Assembly: GCA_031288765.1 (NCBI GenBank)
Contig: JAITQV010000546.1
Location: 1-14,970 of the forward strand
DNA: 14,970 nt
Source of the DNA: Planctomycetaceae bacterium
Lineage (GTDB): Bacteria; Planctomycetota; Planctomycetia; Pirellulales; Thermoguttaceae
Direction of reading: 5' to 3'
The translations under genes were made by a program, and so were the position numbers. Under the pieces are notes generated by a model. It ran no database searches and was not told the DNA's origin. It worked only from the letters and a program-made list of their open reading frames with translations. The stretch's first letter is position 1, and every line of letters starts with the position of its first letter. This document shows positions 7,009-14,826 of this stretch, in pieces.

Positions 7009-7089
7009 ATGTTCGGGACAAATCACGGAATAGATACCAATCAATTTACCGCAAATTTAGGCAATCCCGCGGCAAAGGAGCATGAATCC

Positions 7090-7194
7090 ATGGCAAAGGG
7101 AGGCAGATTCATGACAAACGGGGGCAGATTCATGACAAACGGGGGCAGATTCATGGCAAACGGGGGCAAGTTCGCGACAATCGGGATCGAAATT
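7090..7194 (+). repeat. 21-bp tandem repeat, five units
   Basis: Units start at 7090, 7111, 7132, 7153 and 7174. The second and third are identical, the first and fourth differ at a few positions, and the fifth is degenerate. The 21 bases before the array (7069-7089) may be a further decayed unit. In the plus-strand frame each unit reads M(T/A)(N/K)GGRF, so the array stays open and can change copy number without a frameshift. There is no spacer/repeat alternation, so it is not a CRISPR array. Confidence 0.85.
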
Positions 7195-7205
7195 AGTGAA
7201 TAGTT

Positions 7206-7229
7206 GTATCTATTCAGTCAGGTAGGCAA
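7206..7229. repeat. edge repeat, copy 2
   Basis: GTATCTATTC followed directly by AGTCAGGTAGGCAA. It matches 6571-6599 apart from two substitutions and the 5-base GGTTC missing here. It lies near the right edge of the repeat-rich intergenic region. Confidence 0.7.
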
Positions 7230-7279
7230 TCGCCCGCCGAAAGATTTTTACCTATGGTCGCCTACTTTTTGACCTACCT
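7220..7279. terminator. possible bidirectional terminator structure
   Basis: AGGTAGG (7220-7226) can pair with CCTACCT (7273-7279), or GTAGGC (7222-7227) can pair with GCCTAC (7260-7265), which is followed by five Ts on the plus strand (7266-7270). The two pairings exclude each other. The position between converging genes suits a terminator, but the loop is long and the stems are short, so this is tentative. Confidence 0.25.
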
Positions 7280-7331
7280 TGTGATTAGAAATTGGGCGCG
7301 ATTTCAGAAGAATTATTATTAACGCCCGATA

Positions 7332-8474
7332 TTACCGGCTGACCCGGATAGAAGGCGTAATAGATAAATCAAGATTGTTCCCTTCACGGTTTACGGTTAT
7401 TTTTACCGGTTTATCGATTTCGGCAGAGGCAACAAGATGAACAATATGAGTATCGTCCTCAACTTCAATACCATCAAACGAAAGAATGACATCACCAACC
7501 CGAAGCCCGATTTGTGCAGAAGGCGTGTCGGAAACAACCCGATTGATTCTTGCTCCGATTTGCCGGTCAATTCCCTGTTTTTTACGTTTTTCAGCATCAA
7601 ATTCGGGATCGAACCCAAGCCCGATGTGCGGTTTTACAACAGTCCCGTTTCGTACTAATTGTTCCGCAATACGGAGAACCGATTTGATGGGCAATACAAA
7701 CGCAACCCCGTCATTACCTCCGCTTTGTGTGGCAATCGCCGTAACCAAACCGATTACTTCACCGCGTAAATTCAGGAGCGGTCCGCCGCTGCTTCCCGGA
7801 TTGACGGCGGCGTCGGTCTGAAAAAAACCGATTCTGGGCGCGGTGCCGTTTGTTACGGGAATATTCCGGCGGTTCACGGCTCCGATAATCCCCATAGAAA
7901 CACTCCGGTCAAGACCAAACGGACTTCCCACCGCCAGAACAATATCGCCGACCCGAACATGATCCGAATCGCCGAAATCCGCAGAATAAGGCAATTGCTC
8001 CTCCACCTCAATAATCGCAAGATCAAAATCTTCATTTGTCGAAATCCGAACGGGTGTTAACAGGCGGCGGTCGTAAGTCTGAACTTTAATAGAATCCGGT
8101 TCAATTCCTTCGACAACATGCCGGTTGGTCAAAATAACCTGTTTACCGGCAATATCCGCAATCACTCCGCTGCCGGATTCTTCAACCTGCATTTTAACTG
8201 CCCGACCGGAACGAGCCGGATTAACCGATTTAATTTGTGTTGCCTCAATGTGGACAATAACAGGTTCCGTAAACTCAACAGAAAACCGGAAAACCTCACT
8301 AAGCCGTTCAAACGGCGCCGCAACCTTTTGCAGGTTTTGACGTAATGTTTCACGATCCTGAGCCGGAACCTGAACCGAAGTCTGAGCGGAAGTCTGAGCT
8401 GAAAGTGCCGCCGTGTAACACAATAGTACAAACAAAAGAATAAACCGCATTGTTTTATTATAACTTTTAGACAT
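7332..8474 (-). CDS. HtrA/Deg-family periplasmic serine protease with one PDZ domain
   Basis: HtrA/Deg proteases are exported quality-control enzymes that degrade or chaperone misfolded envelope proteins. Numbering from the ATG at 8474 (380 aa), a signal peptide covers about 1-26 (FILLFVLLCYTAALSA). A glutamine/threonine-rich linker comes next, then the trypsin-like domain with an intact triad: H119 (TNRHVVEG), D151 (EDFDLAI) and S229 (NPGSSGGPLL). A single PDZ domain follows (about 275-370, GLRVGDVILSFDGIEVED). E. coli DegP and DegQ have two PDZ domains, so the layout is closer to DegS or other one-PDZ members, but no membrane anchor beyond the signal peptide is seen. The frame stays open to an ATG at 8507, deep inside gyrB. 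I prefer 8474, where ATGTCTAA overlaps the gyrB stop by 8 bp, suggesting translational coupling; 8450 is also possible. No Shine-Dalgarno sequence precedes any of these. Confidence 0.9.
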   Translation of the reverse strand: MSKSYNKTMRFILLFVLLCYTAALSAQTSAQTSVQVPAQDRETLRQNLQKVAAPFERLSEVFRFSVEFTEPVIVHIEATQIKSVNPARSGRAVKMQVEESGSGVIADIAGKQVILTNRHVVEGIEPDSIKVQTYDRRLLTPVRISTNEDFDLAIIEVEEQLPYSADFGDSDHVRVGDIVLAVGSPFGLDRSVSMGIIGAVNRRNIPVTNGTAPRIGFFQTDAAVNPGSSGGPLLNLRGEVIGLVTAIATQSGGNDGVAFVLPIKSVLRIAEQLVRNGTVVKPHIGLGFDPEFDAEKRKKQGIDRQIGARINRVVSDTPSAQIGLRVGDVILSFDGIEVEDDTHIVHLVASAEIDKPVKITVNREGNNLDLSITPSIRVSR

Positions 8475-10980
8475 CAAGATTTTTGACTTCGAGTGCGTGC
8501 TTTTCAATAAATTCCCGCCGCGGTTCGACCTTGTCGCCCATCAAAATACGGAATAATTCATCGGCGGCGGCAGCATCCTCCATCGTAACCTGAATTAAAG
8601 TACGGTTTGCAGGGTTCAATGTGGTATCGCGAAGCTCTTCGGCATTCATTTCGCCAAGCCCCTTGAACCGTGTTACTTGCATTCCTTTTTGACCGCCGCT
8701 GCGGACTTCCGTTAAAAGTTCCCGCAAATCTTCCAACCCCTGCGCTGTATCGCCGCGCCGGAGATAATACCGTGACGTATCTGTTCCGGTTCGTTCCTGC
8801 GGCAACAAAGCGTCAATCTCAAATCCCTGCTCCCGAAGTTCAAGCAAATATTTGTTTATCGTACGCACTTCATGCAATTCGGCAATTCGGAGTTTCGGCT
8901 GATATTCCGCTGCATTGGCTGTGTTGGCGTTCGAATCGTCCTCCAAATCGCTGTCGCCGACCGAAACTTCCTGACCCGACTCCCGTTCAATCTGATTCTG
9001 AAATTCTTTGAGTTTGTCGCGATCAGTAAACCATTCTTCACGCTTATCATAAAAAACGTGATAAATGGGAAGCCGTGCCGTAACGGGGTCTTGCCGGATG
9101 GCGTGTTCGCGGAGATTGATTCCGCGCCGCTCCAAAGCAAGAATCGACTCTTCCAATCCCGCCAATGTTTTACAAAGTTTTTCCATTGATTCCCCCTCAA
9201 ACGTCCGTCCGTCGCCGGGATCAAATACGGAATTTTTCAAACCGTATTCGAGCAAAATTCGCCGCATTTCCTCGTCCGTCGAAATATATTGATCCGCGTG
9301 TCCCTTACGGCGAATCCGGTACAACGGCGGACATGCAATAAAAACATGCCCCGCCTTAATCAATTCGTACATCTGCCGGTAAAAGAACGTTAATAAAAGT
9401 GTACGGATATGAGAACCGTCAACATCGGCATCGGTCATAATCACCACCTTTCCGTAACGGCGTTTCGATAAATCAATTTCCTCGCCGATTCCGCTCCCAA
9501 GTGCGGCAATCATACTGCGGATTTCCTCGTTTGCCAAAACCTTGCTGTCGGCGGCTTTATAAACGTTCAATATTTTACCCCGAAGCGGCAAAATCGCCTG
9601 ATATTCACGGACTCGTCCGCCTTCGGCACTGCCGCCGGCGGAATCGCCTTCGACAAGATACAATTCGCATTTATCGACTTCCTTGCTGGAACAATCACGA
9701 AGTTTTCCCGGCAAACCGCCATACGAAAGAGCGCCTTTGCGTTCCCGAACAAGCGCACGGGCTTTTCGTGCACTTTCACGCGCTTCCGCTGCAACAATTC
9801 CCTTTTTAACAATAATTTGAGCGGTTTTGGGGTTCTCTTCGAGGAACTTTGCCAATTGCTCACCGATAATTGAATTGACAATACCTTCGACTTCGCTGTT
9901 GCCGAGTTTTGTTTTGGTCTGACCTTCAAAACGGGGATTGGGAACACGTACGGAAATCACCGATGTTAAACCTTCACGAAAATCTTCGCCTGTCGGAAGA
10001 ATCGTCTTATCCTTTAACAAGGAAGAATTTTTACCGTAAGCATTTAATGTTCGCGTCAATGCCGTACGAAAACCGGAAAGATGTGTGCCGCCTTCAATGG
10101 TATAGATGTTGTTCACGTAAGACCGCAGATTTTCGGAATATTCAACCGTATATTGTAACGCAGCATCAACCGTAACTCCTTCCGATTCGCCAACAATATG
10201 GATAACTTCGGGATGTGCCGGTTCGGTGGAACGGTTCATATTTTGGACAAAATCGACCAACCCGTTTTGGGATTGAAATATTTCTTCGGAATTATTTCTC
10301 GTGTCACGGAAAATAATTTTGACTCCTTGATTGAGAAACGCTAAATCCTGTAAACGCCGGTATAAAATATTGTAATCGAATTTCCGTTCGGGGAAGATTT
10401 CTTCATCCGGCATGAAGGTTGTTTTTGTACCGTGTTTTTCGGACTTCCCGACTTTTTCAACGGGACTGTTTGGAATACCGCGTGCGTATTCCTGATGATA
10501 CACGGCGCCGCCGCGTGCCACGTCAACTTCACACCATTCCGAAAGGAAATTAACAACCGTAACACCAACTCCGTGCAAACCGCCGGAAGTCTGATATGCG
10601 CCTTTTGAAAATTTACCGCCGAACTTGAGAACCGTCATCACACCTTCGAGTGTTGATTTTTTCAAATCGGGATGTTCTTCAACCGGAATTCCGCGACCGT
10701 CGTCTTCAACGGTAACGGAACCGTCGTTGTTAATTTGTACGAGAATTGTTGTCGCAAAGCCGGCCATTGCCTCGTCGATGGAATTATCAACAACTTCGCT
10801 GACCAGATGGTGCAATCCGCGGCTGGTTGTATCGCCGATATACATTGCCGGTCGTTTTCGCACGTGTTCCTGATCGCTCAAATGTTCAAGGTCTTTTGCC
10901 GTGTAATCTTCATTGGCTTCGGGCAAAGACCCTTGTAAAACAGTAAATTCGTTAACAGATTCGTTTGTGTTGTTTGTCAT
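8467..10980 (-). CDS. gyrB: DNA gyrase subunit B
   Basis: GyrB is the ATPase subunit of gyrase, which with GyrA introduces negative supercoils. The 837-aa product has every expected part: GHKL ATPase with N66 in EVVDNSIDEA, DDGRGIP (93-99), GGKFS and GLHGVG (134-139); transducer domain to about 400 with the conserved QTKTKLG (354-360); TOPRIM with EGDSAGG (444-450) and DADVDGSH (517-524); and a C-terminal tail with TRFKGLGEMNAEEL (770-783). An insertion of roughly 150 residues lies between the TOPRIM and the tail (about 575-730). It includes an acidic, asparagine-rich stretch near 672-692, and its size resembles the insert of E. coli GyrB. The length is normal. The ATG at 10980 gives a short polar N-terminal extension; no Shine-Dalgarno sequence is seen. 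gyrA, recF and dnaN are not next to it. The protease gene overlaps its end, and the defence pair lies 156 bp upstream on the same strand. Confidence 0.97.
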   Translation of the reverse strand: MTNNTNESVNEFTVLQGSLPEANEDYTAKDLEHLSDQEHVRKRPAMYIGDTTSRGLHHLVSEVVDNSIDEAMAGFATTILVQINNDGSVTVEDDGRGIPVEEHPDLKKSTLEGVMTVLKFGGKFSKGAYQTSGGLHGVGVTVVNFLSEWCEVDVARGGAVYHQEYARGIPNSPVEKVGKSEKHGTKTTFMPDEEIFPERKFDYNILYRRLQDLAFLNQGVKIIFRDTRNNSEEIFQSQNGLVDFVQNMNRSTEPAHPEVIHIVGESEGVTVDAALQYTVEYSENLRSYVNNIYTIEGGTHLSGFRTALTRTLNAYGKNSSLLKDKTILPTGEDFREGLTSVISVRVPNPRFEGQTKTKLGNSEVEGIVNSIIGEQLAKFLEENPKTAQIIVKKGIVAAEARESARKARALVRERKGALSYGGLPGKLRDCSSKEVDKCELYLVEGDSAGGSAEGGRVREYQAILPLRGKILNVYKAADSKVLANEEIRSMIAALGSGIGEEIDLSKRRYGKVVIMTDADVDGSHIRTLLLTFFYRQMYELIKAGHVFIACPPLYRIRRKGHADQYISTDEEMRRILLEYGLKNSVFDPGDGRTFEGESMEKLCKTLAGLEESILALERRGINLREHAIRQDPVTARLPIYHVFYDKREEWFTDRDKLKEFQNQIERESGQEVSVGDSDLEDDSNANTANAAEYQPKLRIAELHEVRTINKYLLELREQGFEIDALLPQERTGTDTSRYYLRRGDTAQGLEDLRELLTEVRSGGQKGMQVTRFKGLGEMNAEELRDTTLNPANRTLIQVTMEDAAAADELFRILMGDKVEPRREFIEKHALEVKNLDV

Positions 10981-11048
10981 AAATTTTAGTTATGGTAAAG
11001 TTAAAATTGTTCAAAAATCAAAACTGTAACCAACGGAAAACAGTTTCA

Positions 11049-11074
11049 CCCAATAAAAAGTGTACTATTATGGG
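11049..11074 (-). terminator. weak hairpin downstream of the helicase gene
   Basis: On the minus strand CCCATAATA and TATTGGG can form a stem with a 2-base bulge and a 10-base loop. It lies between the helicase stop (11137) and gyrB (10980) and could attenuate read-through, but there is no U-run after it. The 156-base gap shows no clear gyrB promoter. Confidence 0.2.
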
Positions 11075-11136
11075 AAATTCGTTCGTTTTTAATATCGGCG
11101 GTTTCCCCAAAATTAAAATATTGCAAAAAATATTTG

Positions 11137-13023
11137 TTAATCTGTTTTTTTAACCCAATCAATAAATCGGGAAGGAAATTGTTTTTTATATTCCCCCCAA
11201 GGCATTTCTTTAGACTGCGGATAAGTAATAAATAATAACCGCTTAGCACGCGTCATAGCAACATACGCATTATTCCTTTCTTCCGCCAATGCTTTGGGAT
11301 TGTTTTTTGAACGGTAATCAGGAAACGTTCCTTCATTCATTCCCATAAGAAAAACAATATCAAATCCTAATCCTTTGACTGAATGAATAGTTCCCAGTGT
11401 TACTCCTGATTGTAATTTGTTGTTACGGGGCATTCCTAAAGCAATTTGGCTGCGGAAATGTGACAGCGTCCTTGACTCTCCGGCAACTTGACGGCAATAT
11501 TGTTTCCACAATAGCTCATATTCTTTAATGTCTTCTAACGCTGTAATATCGCGTTCATCCTCGCTTTTTTGTTCTAAAAAATCTTTCATTTGTTCCAGTG
11601 CGGCAGTGAAATTAGCAATGCTTTTACGAACAAGACCCCACACCTGAGATAATTTTTCAAAAATGCACTTTTGATTTGGAGGAATGTGTTTGAAAATTAT
11701 TTTTAATTGTTCGATAAAATCTGTTTGTATAACTTCGTTATCGGGACAATTGAGTAAATTTAAGAGTTGTCTGTAATGTAAAGAATCCTTTGGATTGTCA
11801 AGTAACCGTAAGCCAAGATCAAACATTCGAACAAACTCACTTTCGAAATTTGTAACATCAGACGGTTTCTTAATAAAATAAGGGATTTGTCTTTTTTTGA
11901 GCAATTCTTCAATCGGAGCAAAAATATACTTTGTTCGTCCTAGAACAGCAATACGATCTTCGGTTACTTTTCCAATAATATCAGGATGTCCATGATTAAG
12001 ATAGTACATAATTTTTTCAACAATCCATTCCGCTTCCTTCTGCGGATCCGTTAGAGGTTGGAATTCAAACAAACCGTTTAATGGTGAATTGATTTTAATT
12101 TTCGAACGATTGGAAATCAGACGATTAGCCGCTTTCAAAATTTCTTTACTGGAACGGAAATTTTCATTGAGATATAAAATTGTTGCCGAAAAATCTTTTG
12201 GAAAAAATTCTACCATGTATTTTTTATCCGATCCATTGAAACCATAGATCGCCTGATCAGGATCACCAACCATCATAATCTTTCGATGCTCTGTTCCGCA
12301 CAAAGCCTTAATAAATTCGTACTGGGCAAAATTTAGGTCTTGTGCTTCATCAATTAAAATATAATGATATTGTTTACGGTAAAGTTCAGCGATTTTAGGA
12401 TTATCAATAAGAATTTTATGCGCTAAAAGAATAATGTCATCATAATCAATCGCATTTTGTGAAACGAGCAGATCGTTATATTCTTGAAATAAATAATCAA
12501 TGTCTATATTATTACGACTATTGCCGCTACTGTTATTTTTACGGTTAGATAAGTTCTTCTTTTTCATTCCGATGTTTAGCATGGCATCGTTAATGAATTT
12601 ATTTTGTTCCTGTTCGTTTTTTTGTTGAAAAGATTTGAATAATGCGTCGGAATTTTTAATTACTTGAATCAGTAATTCCCTGCGATCTGAATCACGTTCA
12701 AATATATGAGGCATTTCAGGGTAACCGATTAACATTCCTCTGTTACCAATCATTCCCATACAAAAACTATGAATCGTTCCGATAAAGGCTTTTGACCGAA
12801 TATCATAAATATTTTCAGTAAGCCGCTTTTCCATTTCTTCTGCGGCTTTATTGGTAAAAGTTAAAGCAAGAGCGTGAGATTTCCGTTTGTGCTCAAGAAG
12901 AAAACGTACACGTTCAGTAAGAACATGCGTTTTACCGCATCCGGCATTGGCAAGTACCAGAATTGCATCTGCATCACTTTCAACAACTTGTCTCTGATTA
13001 GGAGTAAGATTTAATTGGCTCAT
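11137..13023 (-). CDS. gajB: UvrD/Rep-type helicase, GajB-like partner of the OLD nuclease
   Basis: GajB is the superfamily 1A helicase-like subunit of the Gabija anti-phage system, which assembles with GajA and is thought to sense DNA ends or single strands. The 628-aa product has all SF1A motifs: Q motif LTPNQRQVVE (6-15), Walker A ANAGCGKT (25-32), Ia ALTFTNKAAEEM, II ILIDEAQD (222-229), III GDPDQAIYGF (253-262), IV NENFRSS (286-292), V GTIHSVKGLGFD (544-555) and VI AYVAMTRAK (586-594). It therefore looks catalytically competent. An asparagine/serine/lysine-rich linker at about 153-173 breaks the 1B region. It is longer than the B. cereus GajB I recall (about 494 aa) but shorter than UvrD (about 720). 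Its ATG overlaps the nuclease stop as ATGA, and AGGAGG lies 7 bases upstream. Both genes are AT-rich compared with gyrB. A stand-alone UvrD/PcrA repair helicase is unlikely given this coupling. Confidence 0.85.
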   Translation of the reverse strand: MSQLNLTPNQRQVVESDADAILVLANAGCGKTHVLTERVRFLLEHKRKSHALALTFTNKAAEEMEKRLTENIYDIRSKAFIGTIHSFCMGMIGNRGMLIGYPEMPHIFERDSDRRELLIQVIKNSDALFKSFQQKNEQEQNKFINDAMLNIGMKKKNLSNRKNNSSGNSRNNIDIDYLFQEYNDLLVSQNAIDYDDIILLAHKILIDNPKIAELYRKQYHYILIDEAQDLNFAQYEFIKALCGTEHRKIMMVGDPDQAIYGFNGSDKKYMVEFFPKDFSATILYLNENFRSSKEILKAANRLISNRSKIKINSPLNGLFEFQPLTDPQKEAEWIVEKIMYYLNHGHPDIIGKVTEDRIAVLGRTKYIFAPIEELLKKRQIPYFIKKPSDVTNFESEFVRMFDLGLRLLDNPKDSLHYRQLLNLLNCPDNEVIQTDFIEQLKIIFKHIPPNQKCIFEKLSQVWGLVRKSIANFTAALEQMKDFLEQKSEDERDITALEDIKEYELLWKQYCRQVAGESRTLSHFRSQIALGMPRNNKLQSGVTLGTIHSVKGLGFDIVFLMGMNEGTFPDYRSKNNPKALAEERNNAYVAMTRAKRLLFITYPQSKEMPWGEYKKQFPSRFIDWVKKTD

Positions 13024-14798
13024 TCATTGACCTCCTGTTTGTTCACGCCTATTTCTTTTTGAATTTTATCAAACAATTTTTGAAATACATCTGGAATCCG
13101 TCGGGTTTCAACTCCACAAGTAACAATTGCCTCGGCAATATAAGTAGCAAGTTTTGTTTTATTGTTTTTCAAATAATCAAGTATTTGAGTATCATTATAT
13201 TCTTGTATTTCTTTTTCTTTTGCTTTTGCGTGATTCTTATTTTTACAATTCTCTTTTTCTGCTTCAAAGATAGCAATTTTTAATTCCTGTTGATAACCTT
13301 GATTGATGAGATATTGTTCAATATTTTCACCATTTGGAATAAGAATAATATTGTCGTATTTATCATAAGATTGTAATTGGAGGTCACTGAGATGTTTGTT
13401 TAAAACTGAAACAATCTTAGGTTCACTATCGCCAAGTATAAACCAAGGAATATTTAATGAACGACAAAATGTGATAAAACTTTTATAGTTTGTACCACCT
13501 CCTGTTCCAGCGAAACAAATTCCCAATTCGAAAGAACTTTGTTCCCATTTTTTCTTTGCGAAAATTGGTAACATCTGCTCTTCGGTACTTCCCTCACAAA
13601 GAACAATACATTTTGCAAAAAGAAGCTCACCTCTTGTGTTTATTATTTCGCGTTCAATTTTTTTCATTTCTTTTGGAGAAAGCAATTTACCGGGCATTCC
13701 TATTTTTATACCATTTTCAGTTTTATAAAAATGACGAATACTGGACAAAGGACATGTTGCAACAATAAATGGCGAATGGGTACTAACAATTTTTTGACCT
13801 TCCATTTTTACTAGTTGAGAAATGAGATGCCGTTGAGCGTTAGGATGTAAATGTGATTCAGGTTCTTCCAATGCGAGAATTGGATGAAACGGTTCCTCAT
13901 TCTTTTTCGATACCAGAATACTCCAAGAAATAAACGCTTTCAATGCTAACAGTGATGCCCAGCTTCGAGTACCGATTCCATGATAATCCAGCGGTAACGA
14001 TTCCAAATGCTGCTCTTTGAGATGAATATTCAATCCGCGACCAATGTCTCGAATTTTTTTGTGAACCGGAGTGATCTCAATATTTGAATTTTTTGTACCG
14101 ATTGTTTCGTTGAGTTCCGCTAATCTTTCGGAAAGATGCCGAAGTACAGGACTGTTGTTGATGATTTCTTGATTCAAATTAGCCAATAATTTTTCCAACT
14201 CTTTAACTTTCTTTTCATCGAAATTAATTTGAGCAACTAATCGTCCGAAAAATGAATTTTTATCTCGTATATCTTGCAAAATGTCACGTTGAGCATCAAC
14301 AAAATAAAGCGGAATAGGTTCAAAACGTGTTAATGTGTTAGTCTCAATTTTTTTGTTAGGATAATCTTTTGATTCATCCCATTCAGATAATATTGTACGT
14401 TCAATAGAATAACCGCCGCTTTTTCTTTCGTCAGGTTTAATTCGTGTCCGAAAAGAAACATAAGCCATTTCGTTTTTATCATATTGAATTTGCGATTCAA
14501 TAAATAAACCGGGAAACCAAACCTCGTCAAATTCTTGTAACCGTTTATTCTCTTTATCAACAGGAATAATACGTACATCAATAATAATTTCGTCGGCAAC
14601 TTTGGTATTATCAATATGAAAATCTTCTTTGGAAATAGATTTTCTTCCTTCTCCGAGTGCTAAATGAAGTGCCCGTAGAAACGTTGTCTTCCCTGAATTA
14701 TTCGCTCCCACAAGAATCGTAAAAGGCGAAAGCGTCAATTCAAGGTCTTTTATTGCACGATAATTCGTAATCCTAACACGATCAATAAGTATTTCCAT
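13020..14798 (-). CDS. gajA: OLD-family ATPase-TOPRIM endonuclease, GajA-like
   Basis: GajA is the nuclease of Gabija: a DNA-nicking or cutting OLD-family enzyme that in studied systems is held back by nucleotides and released when phage replication depletes them. The 592-aa product has an ABC-type ATPase domain: Walker A GANNSGKT (31-38), a signature-like GIGTRSW (274-280), Walker B LALEEPESHLHP (308-319) and H-loop STHSPF (339-344). An inserted dimerisation helix region lies about 176-255. The TOPRIM domain has E402 in LCEGSTEE, then LGDSEP with D457 and E459 in place of the usual DxD. E494 in ENIEQYL and lysines 547/549 in NNKTKLATYIAEA match the later acidic and lysine positions of OLD nucleases. 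Assigning the exact residues is inference. The helicase gene follows with a 4-base overlap, the arrangement of class 2 OLD proteins. The ATG at 14798 lies 28 bases after an upstream stop; no clear Shine-Dalgarno sequence. Confidence 0.87.
   Translation of the reverse strand: MEILIDRVRITNYRAIKDLELTLSPFTILVGANNSGKTTFLRALHLALGEGRKSISKEDFHIDNTKVADEIIIDVRIIPVDKENKRLQEFDEVWFPGLFIESQIQYDKNEMAYVSFRTRIKPDERKSGGYSIERTILSEWDESKDYPNKKIETNTLTRFEPIPLYFVDAQRDILQDIRDKNSFFGRLVAQINFDEKKVKELEKLLANLNQEIINNSPVLRHLSERLAELNETIGTKNSNIEITPVHKKIRDIGRGLNIHLKEQHLESLPLDYHGIGTRSWASLLALKAFISWSILVSKKNEEPFHPILALEEPESHLHPNAQRHLISQLVKMEGQKIVSTHSPFIVATCPLSSIRHFYKTENGIKIGMPGKLLSPKEMKKIEREIINTRGELLFAKCIVLCEGSTEEQMLPIFAKKKWEQSSFELGICFAGTGGGTNYKSFITFCRSLNIPWFILGDSEPKIVSVLNKHLSDLQLQSYDKYDNIILIPNGENIEQYLINQGYQQELKIAIFEAEKENCKNKNHAKAKEKEIQEYNDTQILDYLKNNKTKLATYIAEAIVTCGVETRRIPDVFQKLFDKIQKEIGVNKQEVNE
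13031..13036 (-). promoter_or_regulatory. Shine-Dalgarno site for the helicase gene, inside the nuclease gene
   Basis: On the minus strand the nuclease gene ends CAGGAGGTCAATGAATGA. Its AGGAGG lies 7 bases before the helicase ATG at 13023. This decides the helicase start and, with the ATGA overlap, points to coupled translation of the two proteins. Confidence 0.8.
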
Positions 14799-14826
14799 TT
14801 TGTAACTGTTCTCAAAAGCCGTTTAT

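Larger units (their letters stand above)
6561..7331. other. repeat-rich convergent intergenic region
   Basis: These 771 bases lie between the stop codons of two converging genes and contain no gene I can support. They are filled with structured repeats listed separately: a repeat pair near each edge (6571-6599, 7206-7229), two related hairpin elements (6627-6691, 6880-6968), five short perfect palindromes (6706-7008) and a 21-bp tandem array (7090-7194). The sequence TTAGTGAATAGTT occurs at both ends (about 6604-6616 and 7193-7205). The open frame at 6970-7203 is discussed under rejected items. Confidence 0.8.

Noticed and set aside
7090..7194. Possible CRISPR array
   Set aside because: The units abut without spacers, the period is 21 bases and no cas gene is present.
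6970..7203. 77-codon plus-strand open frame with the 21-bp repeat in its second half
   Set aside because: It has no ribosome-binding site, runs through a short palindrome and a tandem repeat whose length is a multiple of three, and shows no recognisable family. The open frame is explained by the repeat, so I list only the repeat.
6561..7331. Insertion sequence
   Set aside because: The region is too short for a transposase gene, none is encoded, and no terminal inverted repeats with target duplication are visible.
9567..9947. 126-codon minus-strand frame inside gyrB
   Set aside because: It is a shifted frame of the strongly conserved gyrB TOPRIM region.
11137..14798. Reading the pair as a retron, PARIS or ordinary repair operon
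   Set aside because: There is no reverse transcriptase or msr/msd, no PARIS-type AriA/AriB layout, and no RecF/SbcC-type partner. The TOPRIM and the SF1A helicase with overlapping genes fit the class 2 OLD (Gabija) arrangement best.
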